NCBI GenBank assembly: GCA_015039315.1
Contig: WIDE01000004.1
Location: 239,936-303,935, forward strand
DNA: 64,000 nucleotides
Source of the DNA: Clavulina sp. PMI_390
Lineage: Eukaryota > Basidiomycota > Agaricomycetes > Cantharellales > Hydnaceae
Direction of reading: 5' to 3'
In this document: one piece after another, positions 1 to 12,120 of the stretch
How the letters are laid out: every line of letters begins with the position of its first letter
Position numbering within the stretch: the stretch's first letter is position 1
The notes under the pieces: generated by a model
What the model saw: only the letters and a program-made list of their open reading frames with translations
Told to the model about the DNA's origin: nothing
The model's database searches: none
Program-made: the position numbers and the translations under genes

Positions 1-209
1 AGCCCAGGTCAGCCTTTGTCTTTGCCTTGCTGCGAACTACCCCAAGCTGACTGCGGTGAATGCGCTCAAACTTCTCTCTTGCTTTCTTTTTGCCCGCTCG
101 TCTGCGTACGATGTGGTGCCTAAACGCCTAAATCTCCTCTTATCCTGCGGCCCTTGCGGTTCTTGTGATGATTTTTACTTGACCCCCAACGCTCCTATCA
201 TCCCCGCAG

Positions 210-625
210 CCGCAAGCTCCTCCAGGCCCGCAGTCACAGCTTCACCTCAGCGTACCGCCCCTACATCACCATCTCTACAATCCCACTATGATCCGAAAAG
301 ACCCCTTCTATACACCCCGCATCCCAACCCATCTTACACAACTCCACATCCAGTTCTGTCGCCCCATCCCTCCAACGGCCAAATACTCTACCAGTATCAG
401 AATCCCCGCACTGGACACGTCGTAGCTTCCCCTCTACCCCCAGACCATCCCGCGATGCAATGTCTCCAGGCTGGTCAGCACGTCCCCGGACCAACACAAT
501 GGGGGTTGCTAGGTATCCTTAGCTCGATCGTGTTCTTCCCTCTTGGACTGGCGTGCCTGCTTGTGGATCGCAAGGTGACCTGCAAGAGGTGCGGGGAGGT
601 GCTTAACGAAGCTCTGTGCGAATGA
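210..625 (+). CDS. BRI3-like small membrane protein (5' end unresolved)
   Basis: The C-terminal part resembles the Brain protein I3 (BRI3) family: an MQCLQAG segment, a Trp-Gly pair, one hydrophobic membrane stretch (LLGILSSIVFFPLGLACLL), then a basic DRK and a CKRCG Cys pair. BRI3 proteins are small endolysosomal membrane proteins of poorly defined role. The N-terminal half is Pro/Ser/Thr-rich and looks disordered. The frame is open upstream of 210 but has no ATG, and there is a plausible splice acceptor (ccccgcag) ending at 209. The first coding exon is therefore either in the first 200 bases or left of the window. The stop TGA at 623-625 is clear. The family call rests on the last ~60 residues only. 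Confidence 0.6.
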
Positions 626-1283
626 TGCAGTAGTACTACTTGGCGCCGTGGAGGGAAGGTTTGATTGGCTTGGGCAAATCGCTGAAATCGTTGGTTATAT
701 TTGAGGTTAGCCGTTGTTCCCAATGTTTCTTGTTCTCTCATTTATTGACATCATTTGCCTTTTGGATAGGTTAATTGGTTCCTGTTTCATATCTCTGTAC
801 GAGCTTTACGAAATGGACATGATTCTGTCTATCTGTCTGATATTTGCGGCTCCCACTGTTGCTTTACATTCAGTGTGGTCGTTTGGATATTAGTTCGCTT
901 TCGTTGTTAAGAAAACCATGAATATCATTGACATCAGACAACAAGCCCGAAAATAGTGTTAACTAAAAGTGCATGTGGATGAAATGAACAAAAGCCCAAA
1001 GATAATGAACGTGTAATAAATGAGCAATAGATGGAGCAAAGTTGCATAGGTGTGCCAGATGGTGCTAGTGGTATAATGAGGCTCAGGAGAATAAGTCCGA
1101 CAGTTGAATGGGAATACAATTGGGCAGAAAGAATGGAATGGAATACCCCTCTACAAAGAGGAGGATTGGTATGATGGCAGTCGCTGGAGTGGGGGTTACG
1201 TTCGATGGATGCGCAGAAAGTCGTGTCGAAGAGAGAGTGTACAGCGGGGGTGTACCGCAGATGTGAAACGAGCGGGGCAAAGT
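626..1283. other. Intergenic stretch between convergent genes
   Basis: This is AT-rich sequence between the stop of the BRI3-like gene (+) and the stop of the HNH-like gene (-). It should contain both 3' UTRs. I see no convincing coding exon, RNA gene or repeat here. Confidence 0.5.
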
Positions 1284-3401
1284 TTATCGAGTGAAGAGCT
1301 GGAAGATCAAGAAATAGGAGCAGGGTGAGGATGGGTTAGAACTAAATTTTCTATTGAGAGAGGAGAGCAGTGAAGAACGTACCTTGCCAATTGAGTGTGC
1401 CGCGAATAGGTGCACAAGGTTGCTGCTGCCGTTTGGCGCGAGCGTTCGCACTTGTCGGAATTCCTCAAACATGCGAATGACGTAGAAAATACAACCGCTC
1501 TTGACAAGAACGCCTCCTACAGCAGCATGCAGGGCAAGGTAGCGCGGGTCAGGTAGTTCAGGGGCATGTGATGCCGCTGAGGGGGGTTCAGATTGAGAAA
1601 CTCTTGGGGCGGTCGCACTGGTAGAGCGACTGCGAGAACGCGAAGATAAGGACGCGGGCGGCGATGGAGAGGATGCGGAAGTAGGCGCATGGGCTTTTCG
1701 GGAGAAGTTGCGCAGTTGTACGGGAGTCTTGTCTTGCTCCACATTGCCCTTCACATTCAGGAGCCGGCGGAAGATGAAATGATCCCGTATTGGCGTGGCG
1801 TTGAAGTCCAGCTAGTTGTGGGTGAAAGGGGAGATGTGAATTAGCCAAGAGTGATTGAGTTCGGCTCGTGGTTGTCGGGGCTCACCTCTGGCTCCAGGTA
1901 CCATGCAAATAAATTGAACAACATTTGTTCCTCTTTATCGCCCAGTAATGCATTGGCCGTTCTGTGCGCATTCTCCCTCAGCAATTCTCGTGGGTCAATG
2001 CCTGACAGCAGACCCAGGAGTTCCCAGCTAAAGGCTTCGTCTTTTTCCTAAATGCAAGATAAGGGAAGTCACCCCCGCCGGTCAGCCAAGGCTCTTCACA
2101 TTGTTATTACGCGGAAGCGAGAGAAGACATAAACGAAGAGGCCCGGGAAATGAAAAGTTCTTCGGGAGACGTGGGGGATTCAAGCGTGTGGAGTCGGATG
2201 CGGTTGTCAGGCATGCATCAATTGGTGGCCACACCACGAATTGAGATGTCAACCCAGCCAGCCCCCAAAAATGGGAAGCATCCGATGAGTGAGAGAAGAC
2301 AATCAAATGAGGATCCCCGAAGCAGAGAAGACCAGGGAAATACCGCATGGGCTCCATGTACTTGGGAGAGCCATGACGCGATATGCCAGAGAAAAAAGAA
2401 CGACGCGCAAAAAAAGACCGGGCGCATTGCTTGGCTCCCAGCGAATCAAAGGTGATAAGGTGAAGATAAGAAACTCGTGAGATGGACTCAACTGATCGAA
2501 GGTCTTGGATCTTGGGCACGACGTGTATGGGAGTCGTCGTCACTGGATTAGAATCCTCATCGCTGAGCGTGGTACCGTGCCTGGCCAGCATTTTGGCCAG
2601 ATCAGCATCTGTATGGCGCGTGATGGTGGTGTGCCACGCATCACGGTCTCGTAGCTAGGAGAACGAACCACGTGGTACGGCGAGCCGGAATGGACGTGAA
2701 TGGGTGGATGATGGAAGAATAAATGCAATGAGAATAAGACGCAATGAGCGGCGGGGTTGATTAACATTCTGTTGTACACCGGAGGAGGATCTGCATGTGG
2801 AGGCATTACCTTGTTACGGAGTTCATCCAACCGTGCATTCTCGACTGGATCAATGAGCACGCCGCCTTCTGGTTGGTCTGACGGTCGCGCTGGATAGTAA
2901 AGTGATCGGGCTGTATTAACCACCGCGGTGACAGCAACATGGCAGGCATTTACGCCGAGGTCGAGCGAGCAAGAGAGGGGGTCAGATGCAGGCATGTATT
3001 GTAGCTGTTTGAGAGCGCGACATAGACGTACCGAGGATAATGATCCTGTTGAACCAGATGCTCGCGAGCCTCTGGAGCTTCACTGGCGCGCCTCTTGTCG
3101 CTAATACGCTCTGCACGAGGTAGGGCTTGCCCACAAGGGGGGCACATTTGAGCATGGCGCGCAGGAAAGGCTCTACTTTGATCTCACTGAGCCTTGGGCG
3201 GAAGGGGTAGTCCTCTGGTAGGTCAAGGGGCACAAGGAGGTCGGGGTCAAGGTTCTCAAGCATTGTAGCACAGGCATCGTCGATGCTGCTGCTTGAGGGC
3301 ACGCGTCTGGGTGGAGGGGTCGGGGGGACGGTTTTATAGGAGTCAAGAGGGTTAGGGCGCGGAGGAGACGAGAAAGTGGAGAGATAGAGCGTGGCAGACA
3401 T
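1284..3401 (-). CDS. Fungal HNH_2-type domain protein, probably degenerate
   Basis: This is a multi-exon minus-strand gene starting MSATLYLSTF at 3401 and ending LFTR-stop at 1284. Recognisable pieces, in order, are a block GGVLIDPVENARL, then LRDRDAW followed by TTIT, then TPIHVVPKI, then FSWELLGLLSGIDPREL, then a LFNLFAWYLEPE block, and near the C-terminus LPDPRYLALHAAV. This order matches the Agaricomycete HNH_2 family, where the corresponding blocks are RDRDGxRCxxTG, AHIxP, a WxxLxxFSGId block, HxxFdxFxxwlEP, and LPDPxLLxxHaxxA. In this copy the Cys residues after RDRD and the second His are missing, so nuclease activity is doubtful. A Ser-rich insert lies in the last large exon. Introns near 3032-2992, 2810-2655 and 1383-1299 have usable GT/AG sites, and other boundaries are less sure. 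The family call is inference from motif order. Confidence 0.55.
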
Positions 3402-3668
3402 GTCAAGACATGGGAGAAGGGGGAGAGGGGAGGAGAGAGTAGTCAGTTATTGGTGTTCTTGCGGTACTTAGCGAAAAGGCAATGATTCGCCGGTCTAGAC
3501 GCGGTAGACGGAATGCTCGTATTTATGGAAGGGAACTCCCCGTACTCCATATCCGAAGGAAGCTTGCCGGTGACCGAGACCGGGTAAGAGTGGGGTACGC
3601 GAGAAGAAAACACTCACATTCGAGAGGTGTTGCTGGGCGAGTATGGATCCATCACGAATGAACCAAAA

Positions 3669-3944
3669 TCAGACGACTAACGGTCCTTTCGTAAAGTCAC
3701 TGAGGATAGCTAGACGCGTATTGTGTATCGGCTCGATAATTACGGCGCCCAGAAAAATATCGACTGCGCAGTGAGGTGAAGATAGGAGACGACCTAGTTC
3801 AGTTGTGCCGTCGACGAGTCGAAAGGAGAAATGCCGCCAATCAACGCTCAAGGGCAGAAATATCGGAGAGAGGGAGAGAGGAGGGTTCGCTAGTGATGGT
3901 GGAAAGAGAAGGAAAGGAACGGCAGGAGCCTGGGGACGGCCCAA
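3669..3944 (-). pseudogene. Relic of a second HNH-like gene (fragment)
   Basis: An open minus-strand stretch contains the block GAVIIEPIHNTRLAILSDF. This resembles GGVLIDPVENARLDELRNK in the complete HNH-like gene immediately downstream on the same strand. The frame stops shortly after, and no following RDRD/HNH core is visible in the expected place. An in-frame open stretch at 3663-3440 (GKLPSDMEYGEFPS region) may belong to it but is not recognisable. It is either a decayed tandem duplicate or an alternative upstream exon set. The resemblance is short, so confidence is low. Confidence 0.3.
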
Positions 3945-4934
3945 CGAGCCCCTGTGGCTCGTCGTATGTTTACTGCTGGCGGCGGAATTGGGATCAATAC
4001 TGGATATTTTTGGGTATTTTGATCTCTAATTTTCGGAATGTTTTGCCTCTCTCCCCCGCGATCGGCCGCTCTAATTGCCGCCGTGGGATCGAGCCTTGAG
4101 CTGGCATCTGCCCAAACATACCTGATTGCACTAAAACTGCCTAGACTGTGCTGAGATCTGGCTGGGCAAGAGGATGGGGACCAACTGGGGAACAACCTCT
4201 GCGACGCCGGCGGGTCTCACACACAGCAATTCTCAATTCATTTTTGTCGATCACTTTGATTCATCCAGATTCGGACTGGATTGACGACCCTCCTCCTTTC
4301 AGTTTCAGTTCCAGCGATTCAATCACGATATATATTAATGATTCGCCGAAGGGTCCTCGTTCTGGACCACCCCACGAGGCTTGTTTGTGGAGCTTCAGGG
4401 TAGAGGTTTCAAGATCAGCCATTCGGGTTTATGCTGGCCATGGGGAAGAAGGCGAATCCTATCGGCCCTTGGGACGTTTTGTTGCGCGCGCCGTTGTTGT
4501 TGATCGCGGGGAGGCTAACGGGTCCTAAAATGGGACGAGGAAACGGTTGCCGTGCTGCACATCTGTTCAGGAGCACGGCACTCAAAACGTGATCTAGGGG
4601 CCTGTTTGCTCCGACCCCGAGCGCTGGACGCTGAGATAGTAATGCTGGTTGTTATTAGGCGCTCAGGACGTCCCTTCCGCCTGGTCGCATATACTGACTA
4701 GTCGTTAGGTCGACCGGGCTCAACATCTGCATGTTGAGTCAGGCCGCTTCAACTATTGGTCACAAGCATGATGGTCAGGGGGAAAACAAGTTTAATTCTG
4801 ATTCTGATGCTTAAATGGGAGCAGAATGCAATGCAAAAATATCCAATTACGACATGAACACCAAAATGGTATGTGCGCTTTTTTTTTATTCTCTTCACCC
4901 CGGAGCATTAGAGGAAGAGGAGCTATGGCGGGGT
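3945..4934. other. Intergenic stretch, no supported gene
   Basis: This lies between the HNH-like relic and the 3' end of the FKBP gene. Several open frames exist in 4148-4528 but have biased, non-protein-like composition and no family resemblance. I see no clear RNA gene or repeat. Confidence 0.4.
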
Positions 4935-6969
4935 TTACTTGCCAATGTCCAACAATTTGATCTCTACATAGCCACAAAACACCACAGTGAGTATAGAAGC
5001 CAAGGAACCGGGGTCACGACCCGACGACCAGGCACAAGAAGCACGTACCGAAATACAGCGTCGAGTTTGCAGGAATGTCGGACATCTTCCGCTTCCCGTA
5101 GCCCATCTGAGGCGGGATCTCAAGCATGCGCTCAGCACCAACCTTCATGCCGACCAAGCCCTCGTCCCAGCCCTTGATGACCTCACCCGCGCCAAGCGTG
5201 AATTTGAACTGTGGTTGTAAACAAGACAAGATAGAGTGATGTGGGAAAACCCAGACCCGAACGAGCGATGGATCAGTCGGTGCTTCCAGAAACCAGGGCG
5301 CACAGAGAGAGGCAGGATGATTAGACTCACAGGCTTGCCGCTCGTATTCTTATCAACGATTTTCCCATTGCCGAGCTTGAGGATGTATCGCATTGAGAGC
5401 GTCTTGCCCTTCTTGGCCCCCGGACCATCACCAGGCTTCTTATCGGTGATCTTGAGCCCGCTCGGCGTGGTTATGGTGGTCGCCTGGTTGAGGCGTGGCC
5501 CATTGAGGAAACCATGACACGTTGATCATGAGGAATAGGTGGATGATACTCTATGTGAGTGCAATGCAGGGAGAATAGGAAGAGTGAACAGTAACAAACC
5601 TCGGCCTTCTTCTCAACCGCCTTGCCATCCTGACCTTTTGCCTTCTTTGCGCTCGCAGCGTCTGCACCTGGGCTCTCTAGCTCCTTGCGCTTCTTGCCCT
5701 CCTGGACAGGGGTCGCGGCAGCAGCTTTCGTAGGAGTGGCAGTCGTGGCAGCGGCGACAACTGTAGTGGTGGTAGTCGTCGTTGTTGTAGTAGCTGCGGC
5801 TTTCGCCTTGGCCTCACCCTCAGCAGCAGCTTTGGCAGCGGCTTTCTTCTCCTTTTTTGACAGAGTCTTGGCGGCGGCGGGTTTTTCCTCCTCTGTCTTG
5901 GTGGTAGTAGTAGTAGTGGCAGCGACGACGGTTGTAGTGGCCTGCTTCTTTTTGGGCTTCGACTCCTCCTTGACTGCAGAGCTCTGCATCATCTCGGCAA
6001 GGAAGCTGTCCATGACAGTCGATGTCAGTACACATGGGAGCTCATGACAAGCCTAAGCGGAAACAAATGGAGGCTTACGCGTTCTTGTCCTCATCAGTCA
6101 TCCCGTCGAGCTCCTCATCATCTTCGTAATCAATCTCGTCATCTTCTTCGCCCATCTCGGAGTCGTAGTCATCGTCTAGTGGGTCTTGGTCCATAACATC
6201 TTGCACTGTCATTCGAGAGTCACAGTAAATGGGAAACGAGACAATATGAACATCATTAGAATCACAAAAAGCAGAAGTACCTGGACAGGAGACTCACAAA
6301 TGACGTTGCCAGAGAGATGGATCGTGCTGGAACAAGAGCAGCATGGTCACACGGAGTGATTTGCCCATCGTCAGTGTTGAAGCTAAACCCTAGTCACCGA
6401 TCGAAAGGAACGTACTTTTTCCCTGTAGCTTCAAAGATCACTTTCTCCCCAGCATTAACAATGAGCCCACCAAGGAGCTGGGTCTCGACCTAAATTTTCA
6501 ACACGCACGCATCGAAACGAAGCAGGTGGTCAGGCATCGCCACAGAAAAATTCAACAATATCCATCATGTCAGCGAATCAGCACTATACGGAGCCGATTG
6601 ATAGCATTCAAAACTACTCACCACACCCGGGACAAGGATCGCGACTGTCACGGTAGTCTCCTCTTCTTCGATGTCGAAGCCATCGTCTTCTTCATCGTCT
6701 TCGTCCTCATCCTGATTTTCCTTGTCCTCATCATCCTTGGGAACAAGCTTCTTATTCGTGTGCGTCATCTTCAAAGCAGAACGCGACGAGTCCACAAGGA
6801 CGTCATTGAGGGCTGCCTGACCAAAACGAATGTCGGCAGGTGGGTCGAGGATGAGGCTCTTGCCCGGAACAATAGTGAAGGAGCTATTGTTCGATGTTAT
6901 TAACTTGTTCTTGAATGTATATAGGAAGATAGCAACAACTTACACAGTGGCTTTTGCGGAAGTCGCCAT
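4935..6969 (-). CDS. Nucleolar FKBP-type peptidyl-prolyl isomerase
   Basis: The protein catalyses cis-trans isomerisation of Xaa-Pro bonds. The Fpr3/Fpr4 type acts in the nucleus or nucleolus as a histone chaperone. It begins MATSAKATV at 6969. The N-terminal part is nucleoplasmin-like ([19 protein letters not shown], then an acidic stretch rich in D/E, then [10 protein letters not shown] and [19 protein letters not shown]). A second acidic tract and a long Lys/Ala/Thr-rich linker with KKEKK motifs and polythreonine runs follow. The C-terminal catalytic domain is canonical: [67 protein letters not shown]. The last exon is only about 29 nt and completes [10 protein letters not shown]. The Thr/Ala linker is encoded by simple trinucleotide repeats and may vary in length. 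The domain order matches the family well. Confidence 0.9.
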
Positions 6970-8275
6970 TGTTGAAAGCCTCTCAACTTTTTTAGTCGGA
7001 ATTGTATGGCGTTGTTGTGGCCGAGAATCAGGTTCTCACGCCCATCCTTTTCCCTCATCTTCCCAGTTCCCAGAAGCAGTTCTGAGATCGGATCCGTATT
7101 TTAAGAGTAAAAAGGGTTGGCAAAGGCACTGCTTCCATTAAGGGGGGGAGATATGCATTTTGGCAGCCAGTGGGCGTGCCAGCTGGATTAGGTCAAATTC
7201 ATTGAGTGTGCTCTGGCGCGAACTTCATTTACGCCGAGCAAGGTTTAAGTGGATCGTATGACCCTCCCTTCCCCTTACATTTTCCACCCTTTGCAAATGC
7301 CAAGGCGATTTGTTTCCCGTTTGTGCTAAATAGTTTAGATGCTTGGCGATTTAGGTAAGGAATGCAATCGTGTATATATTTTGCCTCCGCGGATCGGAGG
7401 ATGGAGATGGCATGTTGTTATACAAGGCCAGCCAAAAGCCGGCTCAGGAATCACGATGAACACATGTCCCTTATCAGAAATGGGAAAAAGGGCCCGTAAC
7501 AGGCAAGGATCCCTTCGCGAGATATAGTGCATCGGGTATAAATCCGCACGCGTAATCAACCAGGGTGGTGGAGGAGGGGCTTATAAAGCGGGGCGAAGAG
7601 GCCGGCGTCTGGGAGGCCCTTGTCCGTATATACTTGGCGACACAGCCCAAACGGCGACTGTGTGTCCGATCGAGACGAGTGGTATTAGAAGTACACGTTG
7701 CACGGTTGCGAAAGAACCGGAGTTTTCACGCGCGCGCAGCAAACTGCCAATAGGGAGGCGAGGAAAGAGGGAGAGATCCACGCGTTTCGCCGATGACCAG
7801 CAACATGCATGTGGATTGTATATACACGGCCCCAAGATCAGCGCGTTTACTGAATTGGCCCACGAGCATCTTTGATCCTCGACCCTGGACATAATTGACA
7901 GCCCAAAAATCCAACGTAAATCGCGATAATCTGGAAAGACGTCAACCAAGATAAAGGACGGCCTTTGGACGTTACCTCCGCGTGTTGCGTGCCTACCGGT
8001 TGAAGGCAACCAATTCAGAACCCTGAAGCCACGAGGGAGGTGGTTCACAAGGGCATTGTCTGATAATTTACAAACAAGCATCCATTCCGGAGACCCGACC
8101 GAACCACACCCACCCACACCACCACAGCGCACACTCACCACCCGGCACCATCAGCGCATCGTTGGCTCTGTCGCCGTCGTCGTCGTCGGCAGCGACCTAT
8201 AGCACCCCTTGTTACCAACCTCTCTCTTTGTCAAATTAGAGCTACTGCACGACCTGCGCCGCCTCCTGTAAGCCC
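6970..8275. other. Divergent promoter region of FKBP and the 8.3-kb gene
   Basis: This is about 1.3 kb between divergent starts. A TATAAA occurs at 7537-7542 on the plus strand, but it lies about 730 bp from the next start codon, so a link to that gene is uncertain. Open frames here (for example 7581-8141 on the minus strand) show no family features. I see no RNA gene. Confidence 0.4.
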
Positions 8276-11200
8276 ATGTCAATGAGGGCACGCACAACCA
8301 CTGGTGCTGCCGCTGGGGTGGCCACCATGCCCTCGTCCTCCTCCAAATCCAAGAAGCGGTAGGCATCCCATAGTTCCGATAATGCTAACAACGCTCAAAG
8401 ACGTGGGTCCTTTCCAGCACAAGGCTCTCAGAAGCAGAGATCAGGCGCACCCTTAGTGTATGTCGTCTTCTCTGTATTACTCAAGGGCCCGCCCCACCCC
8501 TCCCCAAATGACTGACGGGCCGAGGACGTCCTCCAGCTCCTAGACGACATTCCGCGTCCATTGTCTCCGACGCTGCCCCCCTCGCCTCCAGCATCGCGCT
8601 CGGCGTCTCCCGACCCTGCCCCGGCTGCAAAGCGGCGGCGACTAGACGATTCCTTATCCGCCGCCAGCCCGTCCTCCTCCTCTTCTTCACAGGCCCATGC
8701 GAATGATCCCTCCTCGGGTCATCCCCAGGGCCCTAAAAACATACAGATGAGCCTCACCCCGCCTAATCTAACCCACCCTTTGCCCAACAAACCTATCACG
8801 AATACCGCCGCTATTGGCGCATCTTCATCTCTATCCGGCGCTTCCCCTGATACGACTAATCATCACCATGCAACATCTTCATCTGTATCAACATCATCTA
8901 TATCTGGACCAGGTGCATCATCTTCATCTCGAGCGGGATCGCTTCCTAGGCCGAGCAGCTCCGCCGCTCTGAATAATCCCCACGCATCTACTAGTACTGC
9001 TGCCAACTCAACACAAGGCCATCCTCATGCCCACTCGCATCCGCTCGTCGCAAGCACGTCCCAGGGCACAGATCCGCGCCGCTCGCAAACCCCTCTCTCG
9101 GCTGCTTCTCCTCGCGGCTCTCCAGCTCTGAGGTCACATCGCCTAGGCGGCTCGCATAGTCGCAACTCCAAAACCGCTCACACTGCACCGCCAGCGGCTC
9201 CACCTAGACTACCACCAGCCAAACGTACTATGACTCATGCAGAAATGAAGGCAAAATGTCCCTAGTACGTATCATGTTTACTCTATGCAATGTTGCCTAT
9301 TGTCTGCCCTATGCCATGCATGGCTCTGTTCGCCGTTCCATTCGTCTGGAGTGTCTGAATCGGGCATCACTGGTCCGAGGACACCGATTCCCAAGCCGTT
9401 GTCGGATTTGCCCGTTTCGTTCGCGTTTCTCCCTTCCGTCCGGCCCTGTGCTCTCCCTCGTCTTTTTTTCTTTCCCAGCCTTTTCGGTGTCCGTCTTATT
9501 TGTGTCGTCGATCGCTTTCGATCTCGCATCATCGTCGTCGTCATCATCCCACGTTCGTCGCTGTTGCTCACCAAGCTTTTTTGCTTTTTGTCTCCTATCA
9601 GCCTGGAAAAGTCTGCGAAAACGCTCAAGCGCTCTGGCGAAGCGCGCGTCCAAGCGCGTCCATTCCCTGGGTCTAGAGAACCGAACCCCAAATCACCCCG
9701 GTCATCACTGATTGGGTGCCTAGAGATGACCGAGTCGCTCGTCCAGTGGATTTATTTCTTCTGGCTCCAAGATGAAATGAAGGTCAAGGGTAACAACACT
9801 AATTGGCCGACAATCTTTGGCTTGATCGGTGCGGTCAAAAGTAATTGGACCTATGTGCCTGAGAGCGAGAGGCAAAAGGCTATGTTAGCACTCATGTACG
9901 TGCTTCGCTTCTTCTTCTTCTTCTATTCTGTCGTGGTTAGCGGTGGAGGGTGTGCTCCTGAGAGTGGCGTTATATTGTTGGACCGATTCCAAGTTGATGG
10001 ATGCTGAGACTCGTTTCTTTCCTTGGTTCTTCATTGCTTCTTGCGCGGTCATGAACATTCCCGTCCAATGGGCGAATCTCACGTCACTGATAAACTGGGG
10101 CGTCGACCGTTACTCTATCCGCGATTCTTCTGCTTGCCTGGGTTTCCTGCATCGGCCGAACTTGTAGAACGTTGATGGAGGGTGTCGTCTACACACGCAT
10201 GTCGAGCATTGCGTCCAGCGATATCATCCGTCGACAAGACCACCATCAATCCTCTCCGCACGCAGCACATAATGCTCTCTCCCCGGCAGCCGGCGGCGGG
10301 CCATCTAGCGCTGCTGGTCATCTTGCTCCCCCGCAACGCCATCAGCATCACGGCTCCTCGCACCTGAATCCCCAGCATACAGCCAATATGAGCGGGGGAC
10401 CCCATCACCACTCGACGCCGCCTGCTATGATATCGCCCGAGCCGTCGCCACAAGCCTCCGGTTCCTCGGGGTCGGGAGGGACGCCCACCCACCCAGGACC
10501 ACATCACCAACGTACGGGCTCCAGCTCGTACAACAACATGCAGACGCCTCCGAACCGCGGGACGGGTCTGGGGCCTGCTACGAGCCCTGCACCATCGCTG
10601 CAGGCTAGTGTTAATGAGCAAGAGCTTTTGAACACGCTCCGCCATGCGCATACGGGCCAGCAGCGCATGCAACAGGCCCTTGCAGTGCTCTCACCAGCAC
10701 TGCTGGCCAAGGCATTCCCTTTGACATGGTCGCGTTGCCTAGCGGGTAGCGGGGCAAGGTTCGATGGTGTCTGGGCGGTTGGCATGTCCGATGGACATGT
10801 AGTAGATCTAGGAGAATGTGAGAAGGAGCCTGTAGCGCTCCCACCACTGACAGCATCCGTTTCCGTTGCTCCATCTCCTCTAATAACTGGCACCACCCCA
10901 TTACTGAACCTGACTCCGAGTCCTGCCACCACTTCGGGATCAGGCTCATTAGCGCCATCATCAGCACCTCCATCTGCTTCTACCGTGCCCACATCTCTCC
11001 CTGCTACAGAACCGGAAGACGGAGAAGCAGACGATGATGGGATGGACATCGAGCCGTATGATTCGGATACGGGAGAATCTCCCGCTGCTTCAGTGACTCG
11101 CTCGTCCACCTCCATGACGCCCTCCAACTCGCAATCCACAGCCTCTCAAATCCCATCATACCTAATCGATGATGGCGTATATAAGGACTATGATGGCGCA

Positions 11201-11359
11201 CGGTGGGCTTGGCCATTCATGACAGGCGAATCAGTTGTGCACGTCGCTGCATTTGGGAAAAGTCTCCTGTGGGAGATGGCAAGAGCTGAGGTGGCTGCTA
11301 GCGGCACTACTCCTGGCGCTGGGTACCGTGGTTTCGAGGGTGTCAACACGATATATTGA
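8276..11359 (+). CDS. Low-complexity Ser/Pro/His-rich protein, function unknown
   Basis: The proposed start is at 8276 (MSMRARTTTG), followed by short exons encoding RRGSFPAQG and DVLQLLDDIP. A long Ser/Thr/His/Pro-rich exon (to about 9274) includes a basic AKRRRLDD motif that could act as a nuclear signal. After an intron of about 330 bp, an ordered region reads FFWLQDEMKVKGNNTNWP, IFGLIGAVKSNW and YVPESERQKAMLALITLMEG. It joins across an intron (donor at 9899, acceptor near 10166) to a last exon with a second low-complexity stretch. That exon also has a conserved-looking patch (LLNTLRHAHTGQQRMQQALA, AFPLTWSRCL) and an acidic DDDGMDIEPYDSD patch. Composition suggests a nuclear or regulatory protein. 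I do not recognise a named family. The donor at 8447 (GTGTAT) is non-standard. Confidence 0.55.
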
Positions 11360-12120
11360 ACGACTTGCCTCCTGCTCAATCTCGTAACCTGTTAGAGTTT
11401 TTTTTTTTCCTTGTACTACCATCTGGGTTGGTTGCTTCCGTTTTATCTCTTTCCTTCTTCTGCTATTCGTATATCCTTCATTTCCTCACTCTTGCTTGCA
11501 TCGTCTCATCCCACCCCCCAATTCACTGCTGCTATATCACAACTCTTTCTTTCTCTTCTCGCTGCTTCATTCATCTCTCCTCTCTGCATCGCATCCACAT
11601 TCACATTACCCCCTATTCAATCACTGCTTCAACAACCCCCCTTCGGATTCCCAGTCCTGTCCTGATCTCTCCATATTCTGAGCGCATATTTGATTCCCAC
11701 TTTTCTATATCCTGTCTTCTGGATTTTTATTCTCGTTGATCCCTTCCTTTCATTTCTGTTTGCATTGCATTTGTCCTCAAGGTCCCATGGAAAATCGATA
11801 CTGTGACCACTTGTCTTCATCTTTTGGACCCTGGATCTGCTCGTTCAATGAACCAATAAGCTTTCATAAACATCCGACAATAAAGAATGAATTGACCAGT
11901 GGATCCACACCAGACAAGTAGGTGAGAGCACACCCGAATACGACATTGGCTTTCTTGTGCTCTCAGCAAGCCTGGATATCGATGCTTGTCACTTCCCTTC
12001 CGTATTACCGGAAAAAGGAGCATTCACAGCTCCAAAATTCGGTATTTCTCGCAATCTCCGCGGGTAGCTCCCACCCGGCAATACGCGTTCCTCAAAGCGT
12101 GTCCACGCTCTGGCGATTTC
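11360..12120. other. 3' region, pyrimidine-rich
   Basis: The sequence downstream of the 8.3-kb gene is strongly C/T-rich between about 11400 and 11760. That produces long but meaningless open frames. I see no supported gene. Confidence 0.45.

Noticed and set aside
4148..4528. 126-codon plus-strand frame in the 4-kb intergenic region
   Set aside because: No family resemblance, no neighbouring exons, low-complexity stretch and poor start context; not enough to support a gene.
7581..8141. 186-codon minus-strand open frame between FKBP and the 8.3-kb gene
   Set aside because: No motif, atypical composition, no plausible splice partners. It lies in a divergent promoter region.
9285..10007. 240-codon plus-strand open frame MQCCLLSALCHAWL
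   Set aside because: Only its middle (after 9604) is real exon sequence of the 8.3-kb gene; the two ends are intron read-through.
10504..11139. 211-codon minus-strand frame
   Set aside because: It is the antisense of the low-complexity last exon of the 8.3-kb gene, a shadow produced by Ser/Pro codon bias.
11411..11739. Three overlapping plus-strand frames full of Ser, Leu and Phe
   Set aside because: A C/T-rich 3' region generates these frames; they look like membrane proteins only because of base composition.
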